The position numbers and the translations under genes were made by a program. DNA of 6,234 bases from Bacillota bacterium (GTDB taxonomy: Bacteria > Bacillota > Clostridia > Saccharofermentanales > UBA5734), in the NCBI GenBank assembly GCA_023438965.1, contig JAEXPB010000107.1, positions 1-6,234 on the forward strand, in the 5' to 3' direction. Position 1 is the first letter of the stretch, and each line of letters starts with the position of its first letter. Positions 5,087-6,234 of this stretch are shown here, one piece after another. The notes under the pieces were generated by a model. It was given only the letters and a program-made list of their open reading frames with translations. It searched no databases and was not told where the DNA came from.

Positions 5087-6234
5087 ATGGAAAAAACATT
5101 TCAAATGACTCTGGCCGGCCGACCGCTGGTCATCGAAACCGGCAAGCTGGCCCAGTTTGCCAACGGTTCCTGCCTGGTTCGCTATGGCGACACCGTCATC
5201 CTGTCGACAGCGACGGCTGCGACCACACCGCGCCCGGGCATCGATTTCTTCCCGCTGAGCGTGGATTATGAAGAAAAGCAGTACAGCGTCGGCAAGATCC
5301 CCGGCGGTTTCATCAAACGGGAAGGCCGCCCGTCGGAGAAAGCCATCCTGGCTTCCCGCGTAATCGACCGCCCGATCCGGCCGCTTTTCCCGAAGGACCT
5401 GCGCAATGACGTGGCGGTCAGCAACCTCGTGATGTCGGTGGATCAGGACTGCTCGCCGGAAATCGCTTCCATGATCGGCACATCCATCGCCATCGCGATT
5501 TCCGACATTCCCTGGAACGGCCCGATCGGCGGTGTCCAGATCGGCCTGGTCGACGGCCAGGCGGTGATCAACCCTGACGAAAAGCAGCGCGCTGCCAGCC
5601 AGATGCAGGTTACGCTGGCCGGCACCCAGGATAAAGTCTGCATGATCGAAGCCGGCGCCAGTGAAGTGCCGGATGAGGTTATGCTGCAGGCGATCTTTGA
5701 CGGCCACAAGGTCATCCAGGAGATCTGCGCCTTTATCAAGGGCATCGTCGCTGAGATCGGCAAACCCAAGTTCACTTACACATCAGCCGAGATCCCGCCG
5801 GAAGCCTTCGCCGCGGTCAAGGAATTCGCCTATGCCGGCATGCGGGAAGCCGTCCTGTCCAGCGACAAGAGCGTGCGCGACCAGCAGGTGGACGCGCTGA
5901 AGACCGCTGCAGCCGAGCACATCGCCGCCTTGAATCCGGAATGGGCTCCCTTTGTCGGCGACGCCATGTACAAACTGGAAAAGAAGGTCGTCCGCGAATA
6001 CCTGTTCAAGGAACACCGCCGGGTTGACGGGCGCGCCCTCGACGAGATCCGGCCGCTGTCCGCCCAGGTTGGCCTGTTGCCGCGCGTGCACGGCACCGGA
6101 CTCTTCCAGCGCGGTCAGACCCAGGTCATGACCACCTGCACACTGGGTCCGCTTTCCAAGGTCCAGATGCTGGATGGCCTCGACAAAGAAGAAGAAAAGC
6201 GCTACATGCACCATTACAACATGCCCGGCTACAG
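5087..6234 (+). CDS. pnp: Polyribonucleotide nucleotidyltransferase (PNPase), N-terminal part
   Basis: The first 382 residues of a protein normally about 700 long; the frame is open at the window end. PNPase degrades RNA 3' to 5' by phosphorolysis, releasing nucleoside diphosphates, and can add tails in reverse. It works as a ring-shaped trimer, often with the RNA-decay machinery. The first RNase PH domain (~5-145) has GKIPGGFIKREGRPSEK (69-85) and RVIDRPIRPLFP (91-102). A helical linker domain (~150-300) follows. The second, catalytic RNase PH domain starts with VDGRALDEIRPL (313-324) and GTGLFQRGQTQ (336-346). The C-terminal KH and S1 RNA-binding domains lie outside the window. The ribosome site GGAGG (5076-5080) is 6 nt before the ATG. 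Expression probably comes from read-through of the rpsO terminator or an unseen promoter. Confidence 0.97.
   Translation, partial: MEKTFQMTLAGRPLVIETGKLAQFANGSCLVRYGDTVILSTATAATTPRPGIDFFPLSVDYEEKQYSVGKIPGGFIKREGRPSEKAILASRVIDRPIRPLFPKDLRNDVAVSNLVMSVDQDCSPEIASMIGTSIAIAISDIPWNGPIGGVQIGLVDGQAVINPDEKQRAASQMQVTLAGTQDKVCMIEAGASEVPDEVMLQAIFDGHKVIQEICAFIKGIVAEIGKPKFTYTSAEIPPEAFAAVKEFAYAGMREAVLSSDKSVRDQQVDALKTAAAEHIAALNPEWAPFVGDAMYKLEKKVVREYLFKEHRRVDGRALDEIRPLSAQVGLLPRVHGTGLFQRGQTQVMTTCTLGPLSKVQMLDGLDKEEEKRYMHHYNMPGY

Overview
This window is a compact, GC-rich, all-plus-strand stretch of housekeeping genes. Its order is: end of a primary sigma factor (rpoD), a second full-length RpoD-like sigma factor, a tRNA m1A22 methyltransferase (TrmK) joined in frame to a Nif3-family metalloprotein, the RNase P RNA (rnpB), a long-form AIR synthase (purM), ribosomal protein S15 (rpsO), and the first half of polynucleotide phosphorylase (pnp).

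The best-supported origin is a GC-rich Firmicute of the Clostridia type. The order sigma factor, trmK, nif3 is the Gram-positive arrangement (sigA region, yqfN, yqfO in Bacillus). The RNase P RNA is A-type, as in Clostridia, and not the B-type of Bacillales. Ribosome-binding sites are strong GGAGG types. This placement is inference from gene content; no 16S or species-level marker is present. The PurM is the ~390-residue form best known from Bacteroidetes, which does not fit the rest and may reflect gene transfer.

Bases 1-2972 look like one transcription unit. The rpoD remnant is followed after 129 bp by the second sigma factor, which overlaps the TrmK-Nif3 ORF by 14 bp. Bases 2929-3326 hold rnpB. 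Its promoter lies inside the end of the Nif3 coding region, and its closing P1 helix includes the Nif3 stop codon. Bases 3327-4534 hold purM, with no visible terminator separating it from rnpB. Bases 4535-4980 hold rpsO with its own strong promoter and a perfect intrinsic terminator. Bases 4981-6234 hold a structured leader and pnp, which runs off the window.

The genes share an RNA theme: transcription initiation (two sigma factors), tRNA maturation and modification (RNase P, TrmK), the ribosome (S15) and RNA decay (PNPase). PurM is the metabolic outlier. I found no mobile element, CRISPR array, defence system or clearly new system. The points most worth following up are the TrmK-Nif3 in-frame fusion, the tandem primary-type sigma factors, the nested rnpB promoter and P1 helix, the misplaced long-form PurM, and the pnp leader.
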